Below are positions 1-6,350 of a stretch of DNA of 13,933 nt, in pieces. Origin of the DNA: DASRSS01 sp035656335 (GTDB taxonomy: Bacteria > Actinomycetota > Actinomycetes > Mycobacteriales > Jatrophihabitantaceae); contig DASRSS010000288.1 in the NCBI GenBank assembly GCA_035656335.1, positions 1-13,933 on the forward strand, in the 5' to 3' direction. How positions within the stretch are numbered: position 1 is the stretch's first letter; the number at the start of each line of letters is the position of its first letter. The notes under the pieces were generated by a model. The model did no database searches. It was given only the letters and a program-made list of their open reading frames with translations, and was not told the origin of the DNA. The position numbers and the translations under genes are program-made.

Positions 1-1387
1 TGTCGGGCAGCGTCGCGGCCAGGCCGGCGATCATCAGCGAGAAAAACACGCCGATGGACAGCGCGAAGCCGGAGTTCTGGAACGTCCCGCGCATCCCGTT
101 GGCCGCGCCCCGCTGGTGCGCCGGGACGCTGTTCATGATCGCGGTCGTGTTCGGCGCGGAGAACAGCCCCGACCCGATGCCGTTGAGCACGAGCAGGCCG
201 GCGAACTGCCAGTAGCTGAAGTTCACCGGCAGCAGGATGAACCCGAGGAAGCTCAGCGCGACGAGCACCAGCCCGCCGGTCGCGAATGCGCGCGCGCCGA
301 ACCGGTCGGACAGCGTGCCGGACAGCGGGCCCGCGACCAGGAACGCGATCGTCAGCGGCACCAGGTAGATGCCGGCCCACAGCGGCGTGTCCTCGAACTG
401 GTAACCGTGCAGCGGAAGCCAGATGCCCTGCAGCCAGATGATCAGCATGAACTGCATGCCGCCGCGTGCGACGGACGCGAGCAGGCCGGCCAAGTTGCCC
501 GCCCAGAACGCCCTGATCTTGAACAGGTTCATGGCGAACATCGGCTGCGCGACCTTGGTCTCGACGACGCAGAACGCGGCCAGCAGCGCGCACCCGCCGA
601 TCAGCCCGGCGAGCACCCACGGGTTCGTCCAGCCCATCGAGTGCCCGCCGTAGGGCTGGATGCCGTACGTGATGCCGACGAGCACCGCGGTCAGGCCCAC
701 ACCGAACAGCACGTTGCCCCACCAGTCGATCTGCGCCGCCCGACGCTCACCGAGTTCGTGCAGGCTGCGGTAGGACCAGATCGTGCCGATCAGCCCGACC
801 GGCACGGAGACGAAGAAGACCAGCCGCCAGTCGACCTCGGCCAGCAGGCCGCCGGCGATCAGCCCGACGAACGAGCCGGCGAGCGCGGCCACCTGGTTGA
901 TGCCCATCGCCATGCCGCGGCGGTCGGCGGGGAACGCGTCGGTGAGGATCGCGGTGGAGTTCGCGAACAGCATCGCGCCGCCGATGCCCTGCACCACGCG
1001 CCAGACGATCAGCCAAAGCGCGCCGTGTCCGCCGGTGAGCGGGTCGAGCGCGAGCGCGATCGATCCGGCGGTGAACACCGCGAACCCGGCGTTGTAGATC
1101 CGGACGCGTCCGTAGATGTCGCCGAGCCGGCCCAGCGACACCACCAGCACGGCCGTGACGACCAGGAACCCCATCAGGATCCAGAGCAGGTAGCTGATGT
1201 TGCCCGGCTGCAGCGGGTCGAGCTTGATGCCGCGGAAGATGGCCGGCAGCGCGATGATCACGATGGACGAGTTGATCGTCGCCATGAAGACGCCGAGCGT
1301 CGTGTTCGACAGCGCCACCCACTTGTAGCGCGGGTGGTCGCGGTCGAAGGCGAGCGACGTCCGCCGCTTCGTCGATCCCGCGGTCAT
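1..1387 (-). CDS. MFS transporter, DHA2 (14-helix) drug/proton antiporter type, C-terminus beyond window
   Basis: This is an integral membrane exporter of the major facilitator superfamily; the likely role is proton-driven efflux of a drug or metabolite, substrate unknown. The reading frame is open from the ATG at 1385-1387 to the window edge, giving 462 visible codons; the DHA2 family usually has 470-550, so only the tail is cut off. The start is set by GGAGG at 1395-1399, seven bases upstream. Visible motifs are the first helix with SSIVIIALP (41-49), motif A GRLGDIYGRVR (86-96), GxGGAML (134-140), DWRLVFFVSVPVG (186-198), and a second-half SGTLSDRFGAR (356-366). The usual Asp of the helix-1 motif (LDxTIVNVALP) is Asn39 here. 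The region upstream (1388-1563) holds a hairpin and a palindromic operator candidate, so the gene is probably repressor-controlled. Family assignment is firm; substrate is not. Confidence 0.93.
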   Translation of the reverse strand, partial: MTAGSTKRRTSLAFDRDHPRYKWVALSNTTLGVFMATINSSIVIIALPAIFRGIKLDPLQPGNISYLLWILMGFLVVTAVLVVSLGRLGDIYGRVRIYNAGFAVFTAGSIALALDPLTGGHGALWLIVWRVVQGIGGAMLFANSTAILTDAFPADRRGMAMGINQVAALAGSFVGLIAGGLLAEVDWRLVFFVSVPVGLIGTIWSYRSLHELGERRAAQIDWWGNVLFGVGLTAVLVGITYGIQPYGGHSMGWTNPWVLAGLIGGCALLAAFCVVETKVAQPMFAMNLFKIRAFWAGNLAGLLASVARGGMQFMLIIWLQGIWLPLHGYQFEDTPLWAGIYLVPLTIAFLVAGPLSGTLSDRFGARAFATGGLVLVALSFLGFILLPVNFSYWQFAGLLVLNGIGSGLFSAPNTTAIMNSVPAHQRGAANGMRGTFQNSGFALSIGVFFSLMIAGLAATLPD

Positions 1388-1409
1388 GCGCACTCCTCCC
1401 GCTGGACGA

Positions 1410-1473
1410 CCGCCTTTTCCGACACCGCGACCGGTTCGGCGCCCCAGAGCGGTCACCACGTCGGAAAAGACGG
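1410..1473 (-). promoter_or_regulatory. Long hairpin in the 5' leader of the MFS gene
   Basis: Bases 1410-1423 and 1460-1473 are inverted repeats matching at 13 of 14 positions. In the minus-strand RNA the one mismatch becomes a G-U pair, so the arms (CCGUCUUUUCCGAC and GUCGGAAAAGGCGG) can pair over all 14 positions. A second stem inside the loop (UGACCG with CGGUCG) can add six pairs. The hairpin ends about 11 bases before the GGAGG ribosome site of the MFS gene. It has no U-run after it, so it does not look like an intrinsic terminator. It may control translation or mRNA stability, or the arms could be two sites for a DNA-binding protein. The repeat is seen directly; the role is inference. 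Confidence 0.6.
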
Positions 1474-1480
1474 CTGCAAT

Positions 1481-1499
1481 AAGTTAGCCGAACTAACTT
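1481..1499 (-). promoter_or_regulatory. Palindromic operator candidate (MarR/TetR-like) upstream of the MFS gene
   Basis: AAGTTAG (1481-1487) and CTAACTT (1493-1499) form a perfect 7-base inverted repeat around a 5-base spacer, an A/T-rich island in very GC-rich DNA. On the minus strand it overlaps a possible -10 (TAAAGT, 1496-1501) paired with a possible -35 (TTGATC, 1517-1522), spacing 15. TTAG...CTAA half-sites of this kind are common in operators of MarR-family regulators controlling efflux pumps. No regulator gene is visible in the window, so it may lie to the left or act in trans. Confidence 0.55.
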
Positions 1500-1522
1500 T
1501 ACCCACTCGGCGCGCTGATCAA
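1496..1522 (-). promoter_or_regulatory. Candidate promoter for the MFS gene
   Basis: Minus-strand TTGATC (1517-1522) and TAAAGT (1496-1501) each match four of six bases of the primary sigma consensus, but their 15-base spacing is shorter than ideal. The -10 lies inside the palindrome at 1481-1499, as expected for a repressed promoter. Transcription from here would give a leader of about 100 bases carrying the 1410-1473 hairpin. Confidence 0.35.
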
Positions 1523-1563
1523 CAGGAGCTTTCGGACGGCGGGCTGCCGCGATGGATCGGCGG

Positions 1564-2340
1564 TCAGCGGCGGCGGGCGAGCACGTAGCGGTCGCGTCCG
1601 GTGAGGTCGGGACGCGTCCGGATGTCGGCGAACCCGCCGGTTCCCTCGACCATCGCGCGGACGGCCGGGCCCTGCTCGTCGCCGTGCTCCATCACCAGCA
1701 GGCCGCCGGGGCGCAGCAGCCGCTGGGCGGCGGCGATCACCTCGCGCGGGACGTCCAGCCCATCCACTCCCCCGCCGTACAACGCGCGGGCCGGATCGTG
1801 GTCGTGCACCTCCGGGTCGGCGGGTACCGCGTCCGGCGGGATGTACGGCGGGTTCGACACGACCACGTCCACCGTGCCCGCGAACTCGGCGAGCAGGTCC
1901 GGGGACGTGACGTCGGCGAGCTCGACGCGGATGCGGTCGCCGAACTCGGCGAGGTTCGCACGCGCCAGCTTCACCGCCGCGGGGTCGACGTCGACGGCGA
2001 TCACGCGCGCCGACGGCACCTCGTCCGCGACGGCGGCCGCGATCGCCCCGGTCCCCGTGCACAGGTCAACCACGAGCGGCGCGCCCGTACCGGTCGTGCA
2101 CGCCTCGTCGATCGCGGCGCCGGCCACCAGCTCGGTCTCCGGGCGCGGCACGAACACGCCCGGACGGACCTCCACTCGGACGCGCCGGAACCACGCGAAG
2201 CCGAGGATGTGCTGCAGCGGCTCCCGCGCGGCACGCCGGCCGATCAACCACCGGTAGCGCGTCGGGAAGTCGTCGGGCACCGGCGGCGGAACGGCGAGCG
2301 TCAGCCGGTCCACCCCGAGCGCGTCCGCTGCGAGCGCCAT
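1564..2340 (-). CDS. prmC: Peptide chain release factor N5-glutamine methyltransferase (HemK/PrmC)
   Basis: PrmC methylates the glutamine of the GGQ motif in release factors RF1 and RF2, using S-adenosylmethionine, in the cytoplasm. From the ATG at 2338-2340 the protein has 258 residues: a SAM-binding loop DLCTGTG (92-98), an acidic IAVDVDP strand end (114-120) and the diagnostic catalytic NPPY (163-166). PRPETE (65-70) is the conserved segment before the methyltransferase fold. The full family length is about 280-300: the same frame continues upstream without a stop through 2341-2448 and encodes clear N-terminal helical-domain sequence (LLRAEIERAVAELDAAG), but it has no ATG, GTG or TTG there. 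The true start may be a rare codon (CTG at 2415, or ACG/ATA at the stop of the preceding gene), so 2340 is the conservative choice. It follows the acyl-CoA dehydrogenase directly and is probably co-transcribed with it. Confidence 0.9.
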   Translation of the reverse strand: MALAADALGVDRLTLAVPPPVPDDFPTRYRWLIGRRAAREPLQHILGFAWFRRVRVEVRPGVFVPRPETELVAGAAIDEACTTGTGAPLVVDLCTGTGAIAAAVADEVPSARVIAVDVDPAAVKLARANLAEFGDRIRVELADVTSPDLLAEFAGTVDVVVSNPPYIPPDAVPADPEVHDHDPARALYGGGVDGLDVPREVIAAAQRLLRPGGLLVMEHGDEQGPAVRAMVEGTGGFADIRTRPDLTGRDRYVLARRR

Positions 2341-2444
2341 CGCGTCCGAACGCGGGCTGGGAACCCCTGCCGCGTCCAGCTCGGCGACCGCTCGCTCGAT
2401 CTCCGCGCGCAGCAGCGTGCGCTCGTCGGGCGAGCCCGACTGCG

Positions 2445-3647
2445 TTATTGCGCCGCCTTGTACTCGCGCAGCAGGCCACGGCTGATGATCGTCTTCTGGA
2501 TCTCGGACGTGCCCTCACCGATGAGCAGGAACGGCGCCTCACGCATGAGCCGCTCGATCTCGTACTCCTTCGAGTACCCGTAGCCGCCGTGGATGCGGAA
2601 CGCCTCTTGGGTGACCTCGGCGCAGTACTCGGACGCGAGCAGCTTGGCCATGCCCGCCTCGACGTCGTTGCGCTCGCCGGCGTCCTTGAGCCGCGCGGCG
2701 TTGACCATCATCAGGTGCGCCGCCTCGACCTTGGTGGCCATCTCGGCCAGCTTGAACGCGACGGCCTGGTGGTCGGCGATCTGCTTGCCGAACGTCTTGC
2801 GCTGCTGGGCGTACTGCACGGCCAGCTCGAACGCGCGGATCGAGATGCCGCACGCGCGCGCGGCCACGTTCACGCGGCCGACCTCGACGCCGTCCATCAT
2901 CTGGTAGAAGCCGCGGCCGCGTCCGGCCTCGCCGCCGAGGATCGCGTCGGCGGGGACGTTGACGCCGTCCAGCACCATCTCGGTGGTCTCGACGCCCTTG
3001 TAGCCCATCTTCTCGATCTTGCCCGGGATCGTGAGGCCGGGACGGGTCTCGCCGAAGCCCGGCTCCTTCTCGATCAGGAACGTGGTCATGTTCTTGTAGA
3101 CCGAGTCGCCGCCGAGATCGTCCTTCACCAGCGTGGCGACGACACCGGCGCGCGCACCGTTGGTCAGCCACATCTTCTGGCCGTTGATCACGAAGCTGTC
3201 GCCCTCGGGGGTGGCGCGGGTTTTGATCGCCGACACGTCCGAGCCGCACTCGGGCTCGCTCATCGAGAACGCGCCGCGGATCTCACCGGTCGCCATCTTC
3301 GGCAGCAGCCGCTGCTTCTGCTCGTCCGTGCCGTGCTGGTTGATCATGTACGCGACGATGAAGTGCGTGTTGATCACGCCCGAGATCGACATCCAGCCGC
3401 GCGCGATCTGCTCGACGACGAGCGCGTAGGTGAGCAGCGACTCGCCGAGCCCGCCGTACTCCTCGGATATCGTGAGCCCGAACAGGCCCATCTCCTTCCT
3501 GCCCTCGACGATGGCCTCGGGGAACTCGTCCTTGTGCTCGAGTTCGGTCGCGTGCGGGAGAATCTCCTTGTCCACGAAGCTCTTGACCGCGGACAGGATC
3601 TCCTGCTGCACATCGGTCAGGCCGGCGGTCTGGGCAAGGCGCGCCAT
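2445..3647 (-). CDS. Acyl-CoA dehydrogenase
   Basis: This FAD-dependent enzyme introduces the alpha-beta double bond into an acyl-CoA, the first step of beta-oxidation or of branched-chain acyl-CoA breakdown, passing electrons to ETF. The 400-residue length is normal. Visible are signature 1, SMSEPECGSD (128-137), QQRKTFGKQIADHQ (281-294) in the C-terminal helical domain, and signature 2 with HGGYGYSKEYEIER (353-366). Glu378 in IGEGTSEIQ sits where the catalytic base of medium- and short-chain enzymes lies. The start is chosen at 3645-3647 because GGAGG (3653-3657) precedes it by five bases; an in-frame start at 3749 would add 34 residues with no resemblance to the family. prmC follows at once, an unusual partner that is probably just an operon neighbour. 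Substrate chain length cannot be read from the sequence. Confidence 0.93.
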   Translation of the reverse strand: MARLAQTAGLTDVQQEILSAVKSFVDKEILPHATELEHKDEFPEAIVEGRKEMGLFGLTISEEYGGLGESLLTYALVVEQIARGWMSISGVINTHFIVAYMINQHGTDEQKQRLLPKMATGEIRGAFSMSEPECGSDVSAIKTRATPEGDSFVINGQKMWLTNGARAGVVATLVKDDLGGDSVYKNMTTFLIEKEPGFGETRPGLTIPGKIEKMGYKGVETTEMVLDGVNVPADAILGGEAGRGRGFYQMMDGVEVGRVNVAARACGISIRAFELAVQYAQQRKTFGKQIADHQAVAFKLAEMATKVEAAHLMMVNAARLKDAGERNDVEAGMAKLLASEYCAEVTQEAFRIHGGYGYSKEYEIERLMREAPFLLIGEGTSEIQKTIISRGLLREYKAAQ

Positions 3648-3772
3648 CTTGTCCTCCAAGGACTTCGCGTGCGAGGGCTGGCTTACTGGCCGTCGGCCAG
3701 GAGCCGATCTGTCGGCAAAGTATGCCCCGCACGCACAGTTGCTCACCACGCGAACGCGGTCAGATCACACTC
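3648..3772 (-). promoter_or_regulatory. Leader region of the acyl-CoA dehydrogenase with a small hairpin and possible -10
   Basis: The 125 bases upstream hold a perfect short hairpin (CTGGCC, loop GTC, GGCCAG; 3686-3700) and an A/T-richer patch. There, minus-strand CATACT or TACTTT (3717-3724) could serve as a -10. I see no good -35. A fatty-acid regulator may act here, but no clear operator palindrome of FadR/TetR length is visible. Confidence 0.3.
3653..3657 (-). promoter_or_regulatory. Ribosome binding site fixing the acyl-CoA dehydrogenase start
   Basis: Minus-strand GGAGG lies five bases before the ATG at 3645-3647. It decides against the longer in-frame reading that begins at 3749. Confidence 0.8.
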
Positions 3773-4324
3773 TCAGATCCCGGCTGGCACGGCCTCGGCA
3801 CCGACGTCGGACAGGAACTCGGCGAGATGGCGCCACGTCGCGGTCGCCGCCTCGGGACCGGTGAGCACGCCGAGGTGGCTGCCCGGGGCGGTCTCGAACC
3901 GCAGCGAGCGGGCGCCGGTCAGGACGTCGCAGGCACGGCGGACGCAGTCGACCGGCGCGATTGCGTCCTCGTCGCCGGCGACGATCAGCACGTCCGGGTG
4001 GACGTCCGCGAGGTCGATTGTCCGGTCCGACAGCTTCAGCACGCCGTGCGCGAGGTCGTTGCGCAGCAGCAGCCGGTGATAGATCTGCCCGTACAGCCGC
4101 CCGGGATACCCGGGCATCGAGCCGATGAACCGGTCGACCGCCTCCATCCGCCCGAGCGTCTCGGCGTCGTGCAGGTTGCGCAGCACGAACAGCGGCTTGG
4201 TCAGCTCGCGCTGCAGCGCCGTCGCCTTGAAGCCGGCGCGCACGGCCCAGCCCGGGACGCCGCCGAGCGCGCGGTTCGCGGCGCCGAGCGCGGGCGCGGG
4301 ATGGTTGTGACCGAGATCCCCGAC
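3773..4324 (-). pseudogene. C-terminal remnant of a PHA-synthase-like alpha/beta hydrolase
   Basis: The frame encodes the C-terminal part of an alpha/beta-fold hydrolase of the poly(3-hydroxyalkanoate) synthase-like group. Visible are LTKPLFVL, an EAVDRFIGSMPGYPGRLYGQIYHR-type stretch, the acid loop AGDEDAIAP, and the catalytic-histidine loop GSHLGVLTG just before the end. The first ordinary in-frame start is a GTG at 4241-4243 giving 156 residues, but recognisable sequence (ALGGVPGWA) continues upstream of it to about 4324 with no start codon. Full-length relatives have roughly 330-370 residues. The N-terminal half with the nucleophile elbow (GxSxG or GxCxG) is absent in all three minus-strand frames, and the space is occupied by the divergent gene starting at 4414. 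It cannot have a normal catalytic triad. I infer a 5'-deleted gene; a short non-catalytic protein from the GTG is possible but less likely. The 4324 boundary is approximate. Confidence 0.7.
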
Positions 4325-4400
4325 CGGCCCGCACCGGCCGTCCGCACCGCGTTGCCCTATCAGCTCGCCCCGACCGACTAACCTTCTGACGTGACCGTCC

Positions 4401-4408
4401 GCAGGAGT
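4401..4408 (+). promoter_or_regulatory. Ribosome binding site for the MgtE-like gene
   Basis: GCAGGAGT lies shortly before the GTG at 4414 and supports that non-ATG start. The 90 bases between the hydrolase remnant and this gene show no convincing -35/-10 pair. Confidence 0.6.
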
Positions 4409-4413
4409 GTGCC

Positions 4414-5700
4414 GTGAGCACGGCCACCCGCGTGTTCATCGCGCGGCTGTCCGGCATCGGCGTCTTCGACCCCAACGGCGACCCGCTGGGCCGGGTGCGC
4501 GACGCGGTCACCACGCTGCGCCTGGACCGGCAGCCACCGCGGGTGCTCGGACTGGTCGTCGAACTGCAGCACCGGCACCGCATCTTCGTGCCGATGGGAC
4601 GCGTCACCCGCATCGAGGCCGAGGCGGTCGTGCTCTCGTCCGGCACGGTGAACATGAAGCGCTTCGAGCGGCGCGTCAACGAGGTGCTGGTGCTCGGCGA
4701 GCTGCTCGACCGGACGGTCACGGTCGCCGAGAACAACACGCAGGCGCACATCGTGGACGTCGGCATGGAGCAGAACCGCGCGCGCGACTGGGTGATCACC
4801 CGGCTGGCGCTGCGGACGTACGCGAACTGGGGGTCCCCCCGCTTGCGGGGGAGGATCGGGCGCCGCCGCGGCCAGCTGTTCCAGGCCGCCTGGAACGAGG
4901 TCGAGGGGCTCGGCCTCACCGAGGCGCAGCAGGGCACCGACACGCTGCTGTCGATGCTGTCGGACCTGCGTGCCGCCGACGTCGCCAACGCGCTGCGTGA
5001 CATGCCGGACAAGCGGCGGATCGAGGTCGCGTCCGCGCTGGACGACGAGCGGCTGGCCGACGTGCTTCAGGAGCTGCCCGAGGACGATCAGCTCGCACTG
5101 CTGCGTTCGCTGGACGAGCACCGCGCGGCCGACGTGCTCGAGGCGATGGACGACGACGACGCGGCCGACCTGCTCGGTGACATGCCGGCGGCCGACCAGG
5201 AGCGGCTGCTGGAGCTGATGCAGCCGGAGGAGGCCGAACCGGTCCGCCGCCTGATGACGTACGGCGACTACACCGCGGGCGGCCTGATGACGTCCGAGCC
5301 GGTGATCCTGCTGCCGGACGCGACCGTCGCCGAGGCGCTGGCCCTGGTGCGCAACCCCGAGCTGTCGCCCGCCGTCGCCGCGCAGGTGTTCGTCGTCCGC
5401 CCGCCGCAGGCGACGCCGACCGGTCGCTTCCTCGGCACTGCGCACCTGCAGCGGCTGCTGCGCGAGCCGCCGTCCGCGCTGGTCAGCGGGATCGTCGACA
5501 AGGACCCCGACGCACTCCGCCCGGACACACCCATCCAGGACGTGACCCGTCACCTCGCGACGTACAACCTGGTCGCCGCGCCGGTGGTGGACGAGCACGA
5601 CCGGCTGCTCGGTGCCGTCTCGGTCGACGACGTGCTGGACCACCTGCTGCCGGAGAACTGGCGCGAGTCCGACCCGAGCGCGGCGGCCGGCAATGGCTGA
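4414..5700 (+). CDS. Soluble PRC-barrel / MgtE N-domain / CBS-pair protein
   Basis: This is a cytoplasmic sensor-like protein with the regulatory half of an MgtE magnesium channel but no membrane part. In order, the 428 residues show a PRC-barrel-like segment (about 8-75, GIGVFDPNGDPLGRVRD), a second barrel-like segment (about 95-165), a helical MgtE_N domain rich in Asp/Glu/Leu (about 178-285, with RAADVLEAMDDDDAADLL), and a CBS pair (about 288-415) opening with TAGGLMTSEPV as in MgtE. In MgtE these domains bind Mg2+ and CBS domains often bind adenine nucleotides. No hydrophobic helix follows the CBS pair. M. tuberculosis has a similar protein near mrp (Rv1232c, from memory). It overlaps the DUF1003 gene by 8 bases, pointing to coupled synthesis and a joint role, perhaps Mg2+ or nucleotide sensing at the membrane. 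A GC hairpin lies inside the gene at 4829-4851. Confidence 0.88.
   Translation: MSTATRVFIARLSGIGVFDPNGDPLGRVRDAVTTLRLDRQPPRVLGLVVELQHRHRIFVPMGRVTRIEAEAVVLSSGTVNMKRFERRVNEVLVLGELLDRTVTVAENNTQAHIVDVGMEQNRARDWVITRLALRTYANWGSPRLRGRIGRRRGQLFQAAWNEVEGLGLTEAQQGTDTLLSMLSDLRAADVANALRDMPDKRRIEVASALDDERLADVLQELPEDDQLALLRSLDEHRAADVLEAMDDDDAADLLGDMPAADQERLLELMQPEEAEPVRRLMTYGDYTAGGLMTSEPVILLPDATVAEALALVRNPELSPAVAAQVFVVRPPQATPTGRFLGTAHLQRLLREPPSALVSGIVDKDPDALRPDTPIQDVTRHLATYNLVAAPVVDEHDRLLGAVSVDDVLDHLLPENWRESDPSAAAGNG
4829..4854. repeat. G5-C6-G5 palindrome inside the MgtE-like coding sequence
   Basis: CCCCCGC (4836-4842), TT, GCGGGGG (4845-4851) is a perfect 7-base inverted repeat. A G5 run (4829-4833) just before it could compete for the C-run. 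It falls in the linker between the second barrel segment and the MgtE_N domain, encoding WGSPRLRGRI, where length variation is easily tolerated. It may be a small dispersed palindrome inserted in frame, or chance in GC-rich DNA. Confidence 0.5.
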
Positions 5701-6205
5701 GCCCCGCATCCGGCTGGACCAGCCCCGCAGCGAGCGGCGCGGCTTTCGGCTGCGCGTCGACCCCGAGGCGTTCGGCCAGCTCACCGAGAAGATCGCGCGC
5801 TTCCTCGGCACCGGTCGCTACCTCGCCGTGCAGAGCATCGTGGTCGTGGTGTGGCTCGCGTGGAACTCGCTGGCGCCGCACAAGCTGCAGTTCGACCCGT
5901 GGAACCCGACCCGGTTCATCTTCCTGACGCTGATCCTGTCGCTGCAGGCGTCGTACGCGGCGCCGCTGATCCTGCTCGCGCAGAACCGGCAGGACGACCG
6001 CGACCGCGTCAACCTGGACGCCGACCGCGAGGAGGCCCGCCAGTCGAAGGCGGATCTGGAGTACCTCGCCCGCGAGATCGCGGCGATCCGGATGGCACTC
6101 GGCGAGGTCGCGACCCGCGACTTCCTGCGCGCCGAACTCGCCCGCGCCGAGGCGGCCCGCGAGGCCGCGCGCGACGAGGGGCGCGAGGACGCCGCCGACG
6201 CCTGA
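5693..6205 (+). CDS. DUF1003 family membrane protein
   Basis: A 170-residue inner-membrane protein of the DUF1003 family; its biochemical role is unknown. It has two transmembrane helices (about 43-61, QSIVVVVWLAWNSL, and 74-96, RFIFLTLILSLQASYAAPLIL), joined by a short loop rich in Trp and Pro. The family-typical motif AAPLILLAQNRQDDRDR (89-105) follows, then a charged, probably coiled-coil tail (about 105-168). The ATG at 5693 lies inside the end of the upstream gene (ATGGCTGA shared by both), so translation is probably coupled and no separate ribosome site is needed. Longer in-frame readings overlap the MgtE-like gene and are not family-like. The cytoplasmic tail is the natural place to contact the soluble MgtE/CBS partner; that link is inferred from gene order alone. 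Confidence 0.9.
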   Translation: MAEPRIRLDQPRSERRGFRLRVDPEAFGQLTEKIARFLGTGRYLAVQSIVVVVWLAWNSLAPHKLQFDPWNPTRFIFLTLILSLQASYAAPLILLAQNRQDDRDRVNLDADREEARQSKADLEYLAREIAAIRMALGEVATRDFLRAELARAEAAREAARDEGREDAADA

Positions 6206-6350
6206 CGCCACTACTGCATTTCGATATCCCCGCCTCATGCAGATGAATCGGCGCCGTAGCCCTGCCTGCTGAGCGCGGCCTACGTTCGGCGTCGCCGCTG
6301 ATCCGACATCGGGCCGGTCCCCGCGGCGACGGACGAAGGGGGCGGACGCC
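6206..6350 (+). promoter_or_regulatory. Spacer with small inverted repeat, candidate -10 and ribosome site for the FN3 protein
   Basis: The first part is the least GC-rich stretch nearby and holds CTGCAT (6214-6219) and ATGCAG (6237-6242), a 6-base inverted repeat with a 17-base loop, too weak to call a terminator. TACGTT (6281-6286) is a possible -10 without a clear -35. AAGGGGGC (6336-6343) is the ribosome site that fixes the ATG at 6351. I see no match to the actinobacterial c-di-AMP (ydaO) riboswitch that precedes some wall-enzyme genes. Confidence 0.35.

Noticed and set aside
1481..1499. Insertion-sequence end or attachment site
   Set aside because: No transposase, target duplication or matching repeat elsewhere in the window; position over the promoter fits an operator better.
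116..1588. A 490-codon open frame on the plus strand
   Set aside because: It is antisense to the MFS gene; the protein is an Arg/Gln/Asp/His-rich string typical of reading opposite a GC-rich gene, with no domain and no ribosome site.
3648..3749. N-terminal extension of the acyl-CoA dehydrogenase to an in-frame start at 3749
   Set aside because: The extra 34 residues do not resemble the family, and a good GGAGG site fixes the start at 3647.
2448..4079. A 543-codon open frame on the plus strand
   Set aside because: It runs antisense to the acyl-CoA dehydrogenase and the hydrolase remnant, both of which have clear family motifs; the plus-strand product has none.
3765..5012. A 415-codon open frame on the minus strand
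   Set aside because: It is in a different frame from the hydrolase and antisense to the MgtE-like gene; composition is Arg/Ser-rich shadow sequence.
4378..5811. A 477-codon open frame on the minus strand
   Set aside because: It is antisense to the MgtE-like gene and DUF1003, whose domains are clear; the product is an Arg/His/Gln-rich shadow.
6206..6350. Riboswitch (ydaO/c-di-AMP type) upstream of the secreted protein
   Set aside because: The spacer is short and lacks the conserved ydaO core; only a weak 6-base inverted repeat is present.
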